A stretch of 64,000 nucleotides of DNA from UBA7803 sp036381275 (GCA_036381275.1 DASVDC010000138.1:1-64000), one strand, 5' to 3'; numbered from the stretch's first letter, positions 24,504 through 33,701 are shown. Numbers and translations: made by a program. Notes: generated by a model from the sequence alone, not told the origin.

Positions 24504-25757
24504 TCAGGGGACGGTCGTCGGATAGGCACGGCCCGCCGGCGACGGTTCGTCCAGGCGGCTCGTCACGTGCATCAGCGCGAACAGCGCGACGATGAGCACG
24601 CCGGTACCGACCAAGAGCGCGTACGCCTCGAGCGCGAGCAGCACGTAGAGGCACAGGTACAGCGCGGCGAGGATCGCGAACACTCCGAGCGACAGCGCCA
24701 GGCGGCGGGTGATCCGCCAGACGTACCAGGTCACCAGCGACCCGAGCAGCAGCGCCGCGATCACGTACGACCACAGGAACGGCAGGGTCTCCGACAGCGA
24801 CAGCAGCGCCAGGTAGAACAGCACCAGCCCTGCCCCGACCACCGCATACTGAACGTAGTGAAAGCGCGCGGCCGATGCGATCTCGAAGCAGACGAACGTG
24901 AGAAACGTGAGGCCGATGAACAGCACACCGTACTTGATGCCGCGATCGACGCGTGTGTAGGCGGTCACCGGCTGGAACAGCGACACGCTGACGTAGTCCG
25001 TCGCGAGCGCCTGCAGCCGGCTCGGCGGCAGACCTCGCGCGAGCTCGTGAACGGCCCACCGCGCACGGAAACCGTCGGCGCGGATCTCGTGCTGGTCCGG
25101 CAGGAAGCGGCCCGTGAAGCTCGGGTGCGGCCAGGTCGAGGTCATCCCGATCGTGGTCTCGGAGCCGACCGGCGCGACGCCGAGTGTCTGTGAGCCGCGC
25201 AGCGTGAGCTCGAACGCGAAGGGCATCGAAACGCCCGGCTTCGGCAGGGCGGCTTCCGCATGCACGCCCTCGCCGAGCCAGCCCTCGCCGGTTCCGGCAG
25301 CGAATCGCGCCTCGGTGCCGCCGAGCTCGAGGTTCGAGACCGCCGCGACCGCCCGGGTATCGCCGATGCCGACCACCAGCCGAGCCGGAACGGAGCGATC
25401 ACCGACCGATTGGGGCACGACGAACGTGCCGCTGAACTTCAGCACGGCCTGATAGACCGGCACCTGATAGATACCGCGGGTGCGCATCTGGTGCCGGACG
25501 TCCACCGAGACGTCGAGCGTGCTCGGCAGCAGCACCCGATCCCGCTCGTCGGGCACGACGAGAAACGGCCCCGACACGGTCTGCGGCCCGCCCCAGCTCG
25601 CCGCGATGTCGGCCGCCGCCTGCGCGAAATAGCGCTGCCGCTCGGCGCTGACGCCCTGCACGAACGCGAGCGGGATCAGCATGACCAGCACCAGCACCGC
25701 CACCGCCGCGAAGCGGAACGTCTGACCGCTCAGCACCTTCAGGACCAGGTCGCTCAT
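24504..25757 (-). CDS. creD: CreD-type inner-membrane protein
   Basis: Inner-membrane protein of the CreD (Cet) family; in E. coli it is the main target of the CreBC two-component system and is linked to colicin E2 tolerance and envelope integrity. 417 residues: one N-terminal membrane helix, a periplasmic domain (about 45-270) and five C-terminal helices. Conserved segments are LIPLAFVQGVSAERQRYF, GPFLVVP and DRGIKYGVLFIGLTFLTFVCFE. The start at 25757 has GGAGG 6 bp upstream; a second ATG two codons earlier overlaps the uppS stop. No CreBC genes are nearby; a winged-helix gene upstream may control it. Confidence 0.92.
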   Translation of the reverse strand: MSDLVLKVLSGQTFRFAAVAVLVLVMLIPLAFVQGVSAERQRYFAQAAADIAASWGGPQTVSGPFLVVPDERDRVLLPSTLDVSVDVRHQMRTRGIYQVPVYQAVLKFSGTFVVPQSVGDRSVPARLVVGIGDTRAVAAVSNLELGGTEARFAAGTGEGWLGEGVHAEAALPKPGVSMPFAFELTLRGSQTLGVAPVGSETTIGMTSTWPHPSFTGRFLPDQHEIRADGFRARWAVHELARGLPPSRLQALATDYVSVSLFQPVTAYTRVDRGIKYGVLFIGLTFLTFVCFEIASAARFHYVQYAVVGAGLVLFYLALLSLSETLPFLWSYVIAALLLGSLVTWYVWRITRRLALSLGVFAILAALYLCLYVLLALEAYALLVGTGVLIVALFALMHVTSRLDEPSPAGRAYPTTVP

Positions 25758-25759
25758 CG

Positions 25760-26464
25760 TCATCCTCCGAAACGCCGCTGCCGGCCGCCGAACCAGGCGA
25801 GCGCCTCGGCCAGCGCGGCCTCGTCGAAATCCGGCCAGAGCCGGGGTGAGAAGAACAATTCGGCGAACGCACACTCGTAGAGCAGAAAGTCGCTGAGCCG
25901 CTGCTCGCCGCCGGTGCGGATCAGCAGATCGACCGGCGGCGCACCGCCGGTGAGTCGCTGTTCGAAAGCCGCGCGATCGTCGCCGTCGCGCCAGCCGCTG
26001 GCGGCGCGGACGATGGCCTCCCGGGAGCTGTAGTCGAGCGCGATGCGCAGCATCCGCTCGCCGCGCGACGTCTCCCGCGCGAGCCGCTCGAGACCCCGCG
26101 CGAGTCCCGGCGGCAGACGGTCCGTGCGGCCGAGCACGCAGACGCGCACGTTCCGGTCGACGCACGTGGCGGCCAGCTCGCCGAGCGCCCGCTCGGCCAG
26201 CGCGAACAGTGCGCCGACCTCGGACGGCGCGCGACGCCAGTTGGCCGACGAGAACGCGAACAGCGTCAGACACTCGATCCGCGTTCGGGCCGCGGCGCGC
26301 ACGATCCGCACCGCCGTCCGCACGCCGGCCCGGTGCCCGTCGCGGGCCGGACGGCCGCGCCGGGCTGGCCAGCGCCAGTTGCCGTCCATGATGATCGCTA
26401 CGTGACGCGGCGTACTTTGCGATGCAAAGTCTGTGGACGAACGATCGGGGATCTGCGCAGACAT
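25760..26464 (-). CDS. UppS-like cis-prenyltransferase with altered P-loop motif
   Basis: 234-residue member of the undecaprenyl/decaprenyl diphosphate synthase family, which extends farnesyl diphosphate with isopentenyl units in cis. HVAIIMDGN is intact with the catalytic Asp, but the next residues read WRW where the family has GRW: Gly is replaced by Trp. The FSSANWRRAPSEV, LRIALDYSSREAI and IRTGGEQRLSDFLLYE segments follow. Together with its place beside creD this suggests a paralogue, with the housekeeping uppS elsewhere. The ATG at 26464 is just beyond the stop of the winged-helix gene; a regulator-like palindrome lies within its first codons (26414-26430). Confidence 0.8.
   Translation of the reverse strand: MSAQIPDRSSTDFASQSTPRHVAIIMDGNWRWPARRGRPARDGHRAGVRTAVRIVRAAARTRIECLTLFAFSSANWRRAPSEVGALFALAERALGELAATCVDRNVRVCVLGRTDRLPPGLARGLERLARETSRGERMLRIALDYSSREAIVRAASGWRDGDDRAAFEQRLTGGAPPVDLLIRTGGEQRLSDFLLYECAFAELFFSPRLWPDFDEAALAEALAWFGGRQRRFGG
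26414..26430. promoter_or_regulatory. 17-bp palindrome at head of uppS-creD
   Basis: ACTTTGCGATGCAAAGT, perfect 7-bp arms. A near copy lies at 27449-27465 in front of the regulator operon. Candidate operator of the winged-helix protein. Confidence 0.5.
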
Positions 26465-26469
26465 CGGTT

Positions 26470-26859
26470 TCAGCTCGAGGTGGCCCGGATCAGCGCTTCC
26501 ATGTGCTTCAGGTAGCGCTGCAGCGCCCGGCGGCCGGCGGCGGTGATCACGTATTCGGTCTTCGGCGTTCTGACGTCGAACGACTTGTGACACTCGATCA
26601 GGCCGGCCTCCTCGAGCTTGCGGGCGTGGGTGCTGAGGTTCCCGTCCGACACTTCGAGCAGGCGCTTCAGCTCCTTGAACGAGAGCCGTTTGGCCACCGA
26701 CAGGCTCGACAGGATGCCGAGCCGCACGCGGTCGCTCAGCAGCTTCTGGCTGTCGCCGTCGACGTCGGTGACGAAGCCGGCGATGGCCTGCAGCGGATTG
26801 CCGGTGCGATCGGCGGTGCGTCCGCCGCCCGCGCGTGACTTCTCGGCTTCAGCCGCCAT
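26470..26859 (-). CDS. Winged-helix transcriptional regulator
   Basis: 129-residue DNA-binding protein. The winged helix runs from about residue 40 (LLSDRVRLGILSSLSVAKRL) through the recognition region FKELKRLLEVSDGNLSTHAR to the wing CHKSFDVRTPKTEYVITAAG. This is the small ArsR/MarR-like single-domain type often found beside creD. It probably represses its own operon through the 17-bp palindromes at 27449 and 26414; that is inference from position and symmetry. The ATG at 26859 overlaps the end of the upstream membrane-protein gene by 11 bp. uppS starts just downstream. Confidence 0.8.
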   Translation of the reverse strand: MAAEAEKSRAGGGRTADRTGNPLQAIAGFVTDVDGDSQKLLSDRVRLGILSSLSVAKRLSFKELKRLLEVSDGNLSTHARKLEEAGLIECHKSFDVRTPKTEYVITAAGRRALQRYLKHMEALIRATSS

Positions 26860-27421
26860 GGCGCTTGTACACCCAGAAGCCGAAGCCGATGTGCAGCCCG
26901 CCGAACCCGGCGGCCAGCAGCCCGTTGCTCCACGCCGCATCCAGCAGCAGGCTGCAGGCGCCGAGCAGGATGAAACCGGCGCCGAGCGCCACGACCGCGC
27001 CGACCGCGTAGGTACCGGCGGCCAGCACGCCGCAGCCGTAGAGCATCAGCCAGACGGACGGGATCAGTGTCGGCGCGCTCGCCCAGAGCCGGGCCGTCAG
27101 CAGCACGGCGACGACGATTGCCGGCACCAGGCAGAGCAGGAACCGGCGCACCGGATCCCAATGAATGAACACGCCGCCGCGGCGGCCCTTGCGCCAGCAG
27201 GCGAGCGCGCCGAGTGGCGCGGCGATCGCGGCGGCGACGATCCAGATCAGGAGCTGCTCCGGCAGCGGGCGCGAAGCGGCGAGCGCCGCCGCGATCAGCG
27301 CGACCGCGCCCATCCAGATGCCGCCGAGCCCGGACACCGACGACATGCCCTCGGCCCGCGCGATCGCGCTGCGAATGAAGCGCAGATCGTGTTCGGCCCG
27401 TTGTTGCAGATCGAGCAGCAT
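26849..27421 (-). CDS. Inner-membrane protein paired with winged-helix regulator
   Basis: 190-residue protein with about six membrane segments after a short soluble N-terminus (MLLDLQQRAEHDLRFIRSAI). No family with a known activity is recognised. Genes of this kind commonly precede a small winged-helix regulator, so it may sense or transmit a membrane signal, but nothing in the sequence shows this. I chose the ATG at 27421: a TTG at 27457 would lie inside the palindrome at 27449-27465, which makes better sense as an operator upstream of the start. Confidence 0.7.
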   Translation of the reverse strand: MLLDLQQRAEHDLRFIRSAIARAEGMSSVSGLGGIWMGAVALIAAALAASRPLPEQLLIWIVAAAIAAPLGALACWRKGRRGGVFIHWDPVRRFLLCLVPAIVVAVLLTARLWASAPTLIPSVWLMLYGCGVLAAGTYAVGAVVALGAGFILLGACSLLLDAAWSNGLLAAGFGGLHIGFGFWVYKRHGG

Positions 27422-27448
27422 CGGCTGCAGTATCGCCTCGCACGAAGC

Positions 27449-27465
27449 ACTTTGCAATACAGAGT
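27449..27465. promoter_or_regulatory. Near-palindrome upstream of regulator operon
   Basis: ACTTTGCAATACAGAGT, 28 bp before the chosen start of the membrane-protein/regulator operon. It matches ACTTTGCGATGCAAAGT (26414-26430) at most positions, including all of the left arm. Confidence 0.5.
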
Positions 27466-27490
27466 TGCACGCGCGAGAACTGCGTCTCGA

Positions 27491-29113
27491 TCAGACGGAG
27501 CGCGCCGGCTCGTTCGTCGTCGCGGGGGGCGTCGCCGGCAGCGTGGCGGCGAGCAGCGTACGGGTGTAGTCCGTCCGCGGCCGCCGGAAGACTTCCTCCG
27601 CGGGGCCGTGCTCCACCACCGCCCCGTCCTTCATCACCAGCAGGTAGTCCGCCAGCGCCCGGACCACTTCCAGATCGTGGCTGACGAACAGGTACGCGAG
27701 CCGGTGGCGCGCCTGCAGGTCGAGCAGCAGGTCGACGATCTGCGCCTGCACCGAGACGTCGAGCGCGGAGGTCGGCTCGTCCAGCACGACCAGCTTGGGA
27801 CGCAACACCATCGCCCGCGCGATCGAGATGCGCTGCCGCTGCCCGCCGGAGAACTCGTGCGGGTAGCGGTCCATCATCGCCGGCTCCAGGCCCACCTCCG
27901 CGAGCACCTCCGCAACCCGGCGCTGACGCTCCGCCAGGGTCAGCCGCGGCTCGTGCACCGACAGGCCTTCGCCGACGATCTGTCCCACCGACAGCCGGGG
28001 CGACAGGCTGCCGAACGGATCCTGGAAGACGATCTGCATGTCGCGGCGCAGCGGCTTCAGCTCGCGCGCCCGGGCTTGCTGGATCTCGCGCCCCTGGAAG
28101 CGGATCGTTCCGCGCGCGTGCAGCAGGCGCAGCAGCGCGAGCCCGAGCGTCGTCTTGCCGGAGCCGGACTCCCCGACCACGCCGACCGTCTGCCCCTCCC
28201 GGATGGTCAGATCCACCCCGTCAACGGCGCGGCGGTAGCGGCGCCGGCCGAACCAGCTCTTTCCGACCTCGTAGTCCACGCCGAGGCCGCGGACGGAGAC
28301 GATTTCGCGGGCGTCCGCCGGCACCGCGCGCTGCCGGCCGCGCGGCTGCGCCGCGAGCAGGTGCCGGGTGTACGGGTGCCGGGGCGATGCAAAGACCTGC
28401 CGCACGTCGCCGCGCTCGACGATCTCGCCGCGGCGCATCACGCAGACACGGTCGGCAACGGCCCGCACCACGTTCAGATCGTGGGTGATGAACAGCATCG
28501 CCATGCCGAGCTCACGCTGCAGATCCTTCAAGAGCCGCAGGATCTGCGCCTGGATCGTCACGTCGAGCGCCGTCGTCGGCTCGTCGGCGATCAGCAGATC
28601 GGGCTCGTTGGCGAGCGCCATCGCGATCATCACGCGCTGGCGCTGGCCGCCGGAGAGCTGGTGCGGGTAGGCGTCGAGCCGCTGCTCGGCGTCGCTGAGG
28701 CCGACCCGCTCGAGCAGCTCCAGCACCCGCGCCCGGGCCGCACGCCCCCCGAGCCGGCGGTGCACGATCAGCGTCTCGCTGATCTGCCGGGCGACCGTGT
28801 GCAGCGGATTCAGCGACGTCATCGGCTCCTGGAACACCATCGCGACCCGCCGGCCGCACACCGCGAGCAGCTCGGCCGGCGCGGCGCCGATCAGCTCGGT
28901 GTCGCCGAGCCGGATCGAGCCGCGCGGATGCCGCGCGTACGGGTACGGCAGGAGCTGCGGAATCGACAGCGCGGTGACCGACTTGCCGGAGCCGGATTCG
29001 CCGACCAGCGCCAGCGTCTCGCCGCGGTCGACGTGCAGCGAAACTCCGCGCACCGCCTCCGACTCGCCGAACGCGACCCACAGGTCTTCGATGGTCAGCA
29101 CCCGATCGCTCAC
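27491..29113 (-). CDS. yejF: Oligopeptide-type ABC transporter ATPase YejF (two fused NBDs)
   Basis: 540-residue ATPase with both nucleotide-binding domains in one chain, as in E. coli YejF. NBD1: Walker A GESGSGKSV (about residues 38-46), signature LSGGQRQRV, Walker B LLIADEPTT. NBD2 (from about 275): GESGSGKTT, FSGGQRQRI, LVVLDEPTS. Each NBD is followed by the short oligopeptide/dipeptide transporter C-terminal motif (HPYTRHLL; DYTRTLL). It energises import by YejB/YejE. The GTG start at 29113 overlaps the yejE stop (GTGA). Last gene of yejABEF. Confidence 0.95.
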   Translation of the reverse strand: MSDRVLTIEDLWVAFGESEAVRGVSLHVDRGETLALVGESGSGKSVTALSIPQLLPYPYARHPRGSIRLGDTELIGAAPAELLAVCGRRVAMVFQEPMTSLNPLHTVARQISETLIVHRRLGGRAARARVLELLERVGLSDAEQRLDAYPHQLSGGQRQRVMIAMALANEPDLLIADEPTTALDVTIQAQILRLLKDLQRELGMAMLFITHDLNVVRAVADRVCVMRRGEIVERGDVRQVFASPRHPYTRHLLAAQPRGRQRAVPADAREIVSVRGLGVDYEVGKSWFGRRRYRRAVDGVDLTIREGQTVGVVGESGSGKTTLGLALLRLLHARGTIRFQGREIQQARARELKPLRRDMQIVFQDPFGSLSPRLSVGQIVGEGLSVHEPRLTLAERQRRVAEVLAEVGLEPAMMDRYPHEFSGGQRQRISIARAMVLRPKLVVLDEPTSALDVSVQAQIVDLLLDLQARHRLAYLFVSHDLEVVRALADYLLVMKDGAVVEHGPAEEVFRRPRTDYTRTLLAATLPATPPATTNEPARSV

Positions 29114-30219
29114 GGCGGCGCGGCCCCCGCACGCCGCCCGGCCGTCCCGGCGGCGCGGCGCGGATCGAACGCGTCGCGCACCGCCTCGCCGACGAAGATC
29201 AGGAGCGTCAGCATCACCGCCAGCGTCAGGAACGCCGACAGCCCGAGCCAGGGCGCCTGCAGATTCGCCTGGCCCTGGCGCAGCAGCTCGCCGAGCGACG
29301 GCGATCCCGCCGGCAGGCCGAAGCCGAGAAAGTCGAGCGCGGTGAGCGTCGTGATGGCCCCGTTCAGCAGAAACGGCAGGTAAGTGAGCGCCGCGACCAT
29401 CGCGTTCGGCAGCACGTGACGGCGCATGATGGTCCGGTTCGGCACGCCGAGCGCCCGCGCCGCCCGCACGAAGTCGAAGCTGCGCGCCCGCAGGAACTCG
29501 GCCCGCACGACGCCCACCAGCGGCATCCAGCCGAACAGCACCAGGAGCCCCAGCAGCCAGCCGAAGCCGGGCTCGACGATGCTCGCGAGAATGATCAGCA
29601 GGAACAGGATCGGCAGCCCCTGCCAGACCTCCACCAGCCGTTGCCCGATCAGGTCGACGCGGCCGCCGAAGTAGCCCTGCACGGCGCCGACCGCGATGCC
29701 GATCACCGCGCTCGCGGCGGTGAGCAGAATGCCGAACACCACCGACAGGCGGAATCCGTAGATCAGCTTCGCCAGCGTGTCCTTCGCGACCTCGTCGGTG
29801 CCGAGCCAGTGCCGTGCGGACGGCGGCGCCGGCGCAGCCTCGTCCAGCCGGTAGTCGATCGTCGCGTAGTCGAACGGGATCGGCGGCCACAGCGCCCAGC
29901 TTCCCGCGATCAGCTCCTGAACGTACGGGTCGTGGAAGTCGGCGGCGATCGGCAGCTCACCGCCGAGCTCCGCCTCGGTGTAGTCGATCAGCACCGGAAC
30001 GCGCCAGACGCCGTCCTGCACCAGCAGGATCGGCCGGTCGTTCGCGATCAGCTCGGCGAACAGCGTCAGCGTGAACAGCGCGGTGAAGATCCACAGCGAG
30101 TACCAGCCGCGCCGGTTCGCGCGCAGCGCCGCCCAGCGGCGCCGTGCCAGCGGGGAGAGGCGCCATCCCGACAGCGGTGCCGGCACCGCGGGAACGTCGG
30201 GAGCGGGCACCGTGCTCAT
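29110..30219 (-). CDS. yejE: ABC transporter permease YejE
   Basis: 369-residue inner-membrane permease of the oligopeptide (DppC/OppC) type, YejE branch. A long cytoplasmic N-terminus (about 1-40) leads to TM1 (SLWIFTALFTLTLFAEL), then a large periplasmic loop (about 63-165), then five helices. The EAA loop is around FVRAARALGVPNRTIMRRHVLPNA. It forms the channel with YejB. E. coli Yej takes up peptides including microcin C. The ATG start overlaps the yejB stop by one base (TGATG), with GGGAGG upstream. Confidence 0.94.
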   Translation of the reverse strand: MSTVPAPDVPAVPAPLSGWRLSPLARRRWAALRANRRGWYSLWIFTALFTLTLFAELIANDRPILLVQDGVWRVPVLIDYTEAELGGELPIAADFHDPYVQELIAGSWALWPPIPFDYATIDYRLDEAAPAPPSARHWLGTDEVAKDTLAKLIYGFRLSVVFGILLTAASAVIGIAVGAVQGYFGGRVDLIGQRLVEVWQGLPILFLLIILASIVEPGFGWLLGLLVLFGWMPLVGVVRAEFLRARSFDFVRAARALGVPNRTIMRRHVLPNAMVAALTYLPFLLNGAITTLTALDFLGFGLPAGSPSLGELLRQGQANLQAPWLGLSAFLTLAVMLTLLIFVGEAVRDAFDPRRAAGTAGRRAGAAPP

Positions 30220-31289
30220 CAGACCTCCCGCGACTCGAAGTCGATGCGCGGGTCGACGACCACGTACATCAGGTCGCCGATCAGGTTCAGCACCAGCCCG
30301 ATGAACGTGAAGCAGTACAGCGTGCCGAACAGGATCGGGTAGTCGCGCTTCAGCACGGCGTCGTAGCCGAGCAGGCCCATGCCGTCGAGCGAGAAGATCA
30401 CCTCGATCAGCAGCGAGCCGGTGAACAGGATGCCGACGAACGCGGCCGGAAAGCCGGCGATCACGATCAGCATCGCGTTGCGGAACACGTGCCCGTACAG
30501 CACCCGCCGCTCGGTGATGCCCTTCGAGCGCGCGGTGAGCACGTACTGCTTGCCGAGCTCCTCGAGGAACGAGTTCTTGGTGAGCATCGTCAGCGTCGCG
30601 AAACCGCCGATGGTCAGCGCGGTCACCGGCAACGCCATGTGCCACAGGTAGTCGATGACCTTGTCGATCGGGCCGAGCTCGGCGAAGTGCTCCGAGACCA
30701 GCCCGCGCAGCGGGAACACGTTCCAGAACGTGCCGCCCGCGAACAGCACGATCAGCAGGATCGCGAACAGGAATCCCGGGATCGCATAGCCGGTGAAGAT
30801 CACCACCGAGGTCCAGACGTCGAAGCGCTCGCCGTCGCGCACCGCCTTCGCGACGCCGAGCGGAATCGAGATCAGGTAGATCAAGAGCAGCGACCACAGC
30901 CCGAGCGAGATCGACACGGGCATGCGTTCGACCACCAGGTCCACCACCGGACGGTCCTGGAAGTAGCTCTCGCCGAAGTCGAAGCGCAGGTAGTTCCACA
31001 TCATCAGTGCGAAGCGCTCGTGCAGCGGCTTGTCGAAACCGAAATGACGCTCGAGCTCCTCGATGATCTTCGGATCGATTCCGGCGGCCCCCGGATAACC
31101 CGCTTCCGCGCCGCCAATGGCGTCACCGGTGACGGCGGCGGTGGTGGACACGGCCGGCCCGGTGAGCTGCGCGACCACTTGCTCCACCGGACCGCCCGGC
31201 GCGAGCTGCACGATCAGGAAATTCAGCACCATGATCCCGAACAGCGTCGGAACGATCAGCAGCAGCCGGCGCAGGACGTAGCGGCCCAT
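30219..31289 (-). CDS. yejB: ABC transporter permease YejB
   Basis: 356-residue inner-membrane permease of the DppB/OppB type. It begins MGRYVLRRLLLIVPTLFGIM, the usual first helix, followed by the LIVQLAPGGPVEQ motif and a periplasmic loop, then five helices. The EAA loop reads YVLTARSKGITERRVLYGHVF. It partners YejE. The start overlaps the yejA stop by one base, so the operon is tightly coupled. Confidence 0.94.
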   Translation of the reverse strand: MGRYVLRRLLLIVPTLFGIMVLNFLIVQLAPGGPVEQVVAQLTGPAVSTTAAVTGDAIGGAEAGYPGAAGIDPKIIEELERHFGFDKPLHERFALMMWNYLRFDFGESYFQDRPVVDLVVERMPVSISLGLWSLLLIYLISIPLGVAKAVRDGERFDVWTSVVIFTGYAIPGFLFAILLIVLFAGGTFWNVFPLRGLVSEHFAELGPIDKVIDYLWHMALPVTALTIGGFATLTMLTKNSFLEELGKQYVLTARSKGITERRVLYGHVFRNAMLIVIAGFPAAFVGILFTGSLLIEVIFSLDGMGLLGYDAVLKRDYPILFGTLYCFTFIGLVLNLIGDLMYVVVDPRIDFESREV

Positions 31290-33160
31290 CAGTCCTGCTC
31301 CAGGCTCGCGAGAGTCTCGTCCACCCGCGCCGAGCGCTCCGGCTCGAACCACCAGGCGTCGTGGTAGACGAAGCGCTGCAGCGGCGGGTGCTCGGGGATG
31401 CCGAACCGGTCCCACCAGACCAGCCGATAGCCGGGCTGCCCCATGCTGGGCACGAAGTGGAAGCCCCAGAGCAGCACCCGGTCGAGCGCCCGCGTGGCAG
31501 CGAGAAATTCGTCGTAGCTCGACGCTTCGATCACCCGGTCGATCAGGTAGTCGACGGCCGGATCGCGAAGGCTCGCCCAGTTCTGCGAGAAGTCGACGTC
31601 GGCGCTCGCGCTCGAGAAGTAGTTGCGCAGGGTGATCGACGGAATGTTCTGCATCGGCAGCGCGGTCATGCCGGCGTCGAAGTTGCGCGTGCGCATCCGG
31701 TAGTACCAGTTCGAGACCTCGAGCCGGCGCGCGCGGGCATCGATGCCGATCCTGCGCAGCACGTCCATGTACGGCATCAGCCCGCGCACCAGCGCATCCG
31801 ATACCACGACGAACTCGATCCGGAACGGCTCGCCGGTGCGCGCATTCACCAGCACGCCGTCCCGCAGCACCCAGCCCGCTTCGGCGAACAGCGCGAGCGC
31901 ACGGCGCAGGTTCTCGCGCGCTGGACCGTAATCACCCGACGGCGGCGGGCGAAACGGCTCGGTGAACACCCGCTGCGGCACCAGCTCGCGGATCGGCTCG
32001 AGCAGCGCCAGCTCCGCGGCGCCCGGCAGGCCGCGCTGCGACATCTCGCTGTCGTGGAAGAAGCTCGCCGCGTAGTCGTAGTAGTCGAACAGCAGCACGC
32101 GGTTGATCCACTCGAAGTCGTAGAGCAGCCACAGCGCCTCGCGCACCCGCGGATCGCGGAAGCGCTCCTGGCGCTGGTTCCAGAACACCGGGAACCACAT
32201 GCCGAGGGGCTTCGAGATCTCGACGAGCTCGCGCCGCAGGAGACCCGCCTCCACCGCGGGCACGCCGCGGTACGCGGTGGACCAGGCTTTCGCCTCGCTT
32301 TCGGGCCTCACGTCCACCACGCCGGCGGTCATCGCTTCGCGGGAGACGTCGCTGTCTCGAAAGTAGTCGTAGCGGATCCGGTCGAAGTTGTAGCGCCCGC
32401 GGTTCACCGGCAGGTCGGCGCCCCAGTAGTCGTCGACCCGCTCGTAGACGATGAAGCGGCCGATCTGGAAGTCGACGATCCGGTACGGCCCGCTCCCGAG
32501 CGGCGGCTGCACCGTGGTGGCGGACGGATCGCGCTCGCGCCAGTAGTGCGCCGGCAGCACCGGCAGCTTGCCGATGTACAGCGGCAGGTTCGGATTGCGG
32601 ACCGCGCCGGCGCGCACCCGGTAGCGCACCTCGCGCGGGCCGATCCGCTCGATCGCCTCGACGTCGGCGAGTGACGTGCGGATCGTCGCGGACCCGTGGG
32701 TCTTGAACGTCTCGAAGCTGAAGATCAGGTCGTCGACGGTGATCGGCTCGCCGTCGTGCCAGTAGGCGCCGCCGCGCAGCTCGAACGCGATCCACGAGTA
32801 GTCGTCCGCGACGGCGACCCCTCGTGCGAGCCGGCCGTAGTGCGCGGTCGCCTCGTCGGGCGCCTCCTCGAGCAGCGTGTCGTAGATCAGGTTGAGGTTG
32901 GCCCGGTCGTTGATCGGATCGATGATCGGCGGCCGGCCCCAGTGGATGAAATGGTTGAAGCTGTCGTAGGTGCCCTGGTTGGTGAGCCGCAGCCTGCCGC
33001 CCTTCGGCGCGTTCGGGTTCACCCAGCGGAAGTGATGGAAACCCTCCTCGTACCGGAGCGGCGCCAGGTACGAGAGGCCGTGCCGGTACGTCTCGGCGGC
33101 CGCTACCTGTACGGCACCGAGCAGGCAGATCGCGGACAGCGCAACGGCCTTTCCTCCCAT
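31289..33160 (-). CDS. yejA: Periplasmic peptide-binding protein YejA
   Basis: 623-residue extracellular solute-binding protein, family 5, of the YejA branch. The signal peptide (MGGKAVALSAICLLGAVQVAAAE) is followed by HGLSYLAPLRYEEGFHHF and WVNPNAPKGGRLRLTNQGT, a YejA signature. The SBP-5 core includes GGAYWHDGEPITVDDLIFSF. It delivers peptides to YejBEF. I used the ATG at 33160 because it starts the signal peptide; the frame is open further upstream without signal-like character. A degenerate REP lies just upstream at 33188. Confidence 0.93.
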   Translation of the reverse strand: MGGKAVALSAICLLGAVQVAAAETYRHGLSYLAPLRYEEGFHHFRWVNPNAPKGGRLRLTNQGTYDSFNHFIHWGRPPIIDPINDRANLNLIYDTLLEEAPDEATAHYGRLARGVAVADDYSWIAFELRGGAYWHDGEPITVDDLIFSFETFKTHGSATIRTSLADVEAIERIGPREVRYRVRAGAVRNPNLPLYIGKLPVLPAHYWRERDPSATTVQPPLGSGPYRIVDFQIGRFIVYERVDDYWGADLPVNRGRYNFDRIRYDYFRDSDVSREAMTAGVVDVRPESEAKAWSTAYRGVPAVEAGLLRRELVEISKPLGMWFPVFWNQRQERFRDPRVREALWLLYDFEWINRVLLFDYYDYAASFFHDSEMSQRGLPGAAELALLEPIRELVPQRVFTEPFRPPPSGDYGPARENLRRALALFAEAGWVLRDGVLVNARTGEPFRIEFVVVSDALVRGLMPYMDVLRRIGIDARARRLEVSNWYYRMRTRNFDAGMTALPMQNIPSITLRNYFSSASADVDFSQNWASLRDPAVDYLIDRVIEASSYDEFLAATRALDRVLLWGFHFVPSMGQPGYRLVWWDRFGIPEHPPLQRFVYHDAWWFEPERSARVDETLASLEQD

Positions 33161-33187
33161 GCCCCGAGGGTAACCGAATCGGTTCTG

Positions 33188-33219
33188 CTGTGGGAGCGAA
33201 TCGGCGATTCGCCGACGCC
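33188..33219. repeat. Degenerate REP-like hairpin
   Basis: TGCTGTGGGAGCG followed by a short palindrome (AATCGGCGATTCG) in place of the usual core. Upstream of yejA. Confidence 0.55.
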
Positions 33220-33353
33220 GACGGCCGTCATGGCCCGAGCCCTCCCGACTATCGCCGCCGCCGATCATGCGGATCGACATTTTTCATTGGAGGACCCCGT
33301 CGGTCCCCCGCAAGATGAATCCGTACACGACGTACGAAAAACGAGCATCGATC

Positions 33354-33698
33354 ATGGCAGGTGAAATCTTTCCGCACGCCACGGCGGCTCACGCGAGCGA
33401 ACGGCGGAAGCTCGCCCCGGGCATCGAGGAAGCGTTCAGGGCCTTCAGCGACCGCGTGTTCGCCGACGGGGCGCTGCCGACCAGGACCAAGCAGCTCATC
33501 GCGGTCGCCGTCGCCCACGTGACCCAGTGTCCGTACTGCATCCGCGGCCACACCAAAGCCGCGCTGCGGCACGGTGCGACGCCCGAGGAACTGATGGAAG
33601 CGATCTGGGTGGCCGCGGAGATGCGCGCCGGCGGCGCCTACGCGCACTCGACCCTCGCGCTCGACGTGATCGCAGAGGCGAAGAATCGCTCCGGCTGA
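33354..33698 (+). CDS. Carboxymuconolactone decarboxylase/AhpD-fold protein
   Basis: 114-residue AhpD-fold protein of the carboxymuconolactone-decarboxylase family. The redox motif CPYC with the conserved downstream His is visible in THVTQCPYCIRGH-type sequence (AHVTQCPYCIRGHTKAA), followed by GATPEELMEAIWVAAEMRAGG. The Cys pair suggests peroxidase/disulfide activity as in AhpD, not lactone decarboxylation. I chose the ATG at 33354 (MAGEIFPH), where similarity begins; an in-frame ATG at 33315 would add 13 residues. A histidine kinase gene starts 4 bp downstream. Confidence 0.85.
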   Translation: MAGEIFPHATAAHASERRKLAPGIEEAFRAFSDRVFADGALPTRTKQLIAVAVAHVTQCPYCIRGHTKAALRHGATPEELMEAIWVAAEMRAGGAYAHSTLALDVIAEAKNRSG

Positions 33699-33701
33699 GG
33701 C

